The position numbers and the translations under genes were made by a program. DNA of 5,645 nt from Candidatus Acetothermia bacterium JdFR-50. GTDB taxonomy: Bacteria > Bipolaricaulota > Bipolaricaulia > Bipolaricaulales > Bipolaricaulaceae. Below the pieces are notes generated by a model that saw only the letters and a program-made list of their open reading frames with translations, had not been told where the DNA came from and made no database searches. The stretch is taken from NCBI GenBank assembly GCA_002010365.1, contig MTNL01000195.1:36-5680 (forward strand), in the 5' to 3' direction. This document shows positions 5,495 to 5,645 of the stretch, one piece after another (position 1 is the stretch's first letter; the number at the start of each line of letters is the position of its first letter).

Positions 5495-5645
5495 GCGAAG
5501 GATCGGCAAGGTGGTCTCCGACAAGATGCAGAAGACCATCGTGGTCCTGGAGGAACAGCTCTACGAGCATCCTCGGGTCCACAAGCACGTGAAACGCCGC
5601 AAGAAGTATTACGTACATGACGAGAGGGAAGAGGCCCGGGTAGGA
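5487..5645 (+). CDS. rpsQ: 30S ribosomal protein S17, N-terminal part (3' end outside window)
   Basis: Primary 16S rRNA-binding protein of the 30S body with an OB fold. The first 53 codons are present, running off the window edge in frame. They read (M)[19 protein letters not shown], the family's first strands, then YEHPRVHKHVKRRKKYYVHDE (about 26-46), the conserved rRNA-binding loop region. S17 is usually about 80-90 residues, so roughly 30-35 are missing. The GTG start gives the right N-terminal length, is backed by a good Shine-Dalgarno, and lies 8 bp inside rpmC. This matches the standard rplP-rpmC-rpsQ order. Confidence 0.94.
   Translation, partial: MRKRRIGKVVSDKMQKTIVVLEEQLYEHPRVHKHVKRRKKYYVHDEREEARVG

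Overview
The window is a stretch of a GC-rich bacterial chromosome (visibly GC-rich, mostly G or C at third codon positions) carrying the 3' end of an elongation factor G gene followed by the first eleven genes of the S10 ribosomal protein operon, all on the + strand. The order is fusA (partial) - rpsJ (S10) - rplC (L3) - rplD (L4) - rplW (L23) - rplB (L2) - rpsS (S19) - rplV (L22) - rpsC (S3) - rplP (L16) - rpmC (L29) - rpsQ (S17, partial). This is the textbook bacterial S10 order. The EF-G gene overlaps rpsJ directly, without the tuf gene that often lies between them. The organism is clearly a bacterium. The L4 exit-tunnel loop resembles the one I recall from Thermus, and the proteins are rich in charged residues, so a thermophile or a deep-branching uncultured phylum (for example Bipolaricaulota/Acetothermia) is possible. 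That placement is a low-confidence guess.

Layout: 1-855 EF-G domains III (end), IV and V; 842-1150 S10; 1161-2704 the L3-L4-L23 block, with unusually long overlaps (32 bp and 23 bp); 2710-3824 L2 and S19; 3835-4838 L22 and S3; 4845-5494 L16 and L29; 5487-5645 start of S17. No intergenic gap exceeds 10 bp and no terminator is visible, so this reads as one transcription unit with extensive translational coupling (TGATG, ATGA and longer overlaps). GTG starts for L23 and S17, and internal ATG starts for S19 and L22, are chosen from Shine-Dalgarno spacing and family N-termini.

The most interesting signal lies inside the last 300 bp of the EF-G gene. There is a promoter-like pair (TTGGAA, 17 bp, TATAAT; 562-590), and where its transcript should begin there is a long near-perfect hairpin (598-624). 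Over the same 300 bp (541-840) A/T-ending codons rise from 21 of 180 to 39 of 100. Together these suggest that the S10 operon has its own promoter and a leader RNA of about 245 nt hidden inside EF-G coding sequence. A second point is that the EF-G itself is atypical: the usually near-invariant domain IV loop (QSGG/QTGG-RGQ type) is rewritten and the GELHLE motif is GELQLE, which suggests a paralogous or lineage-specific EF-G. I see no mobile elements, CRISPR arrays, tRNAs or rRNAs, and no novel multi-gene system beyond these regulatory and sequence-variation signals.
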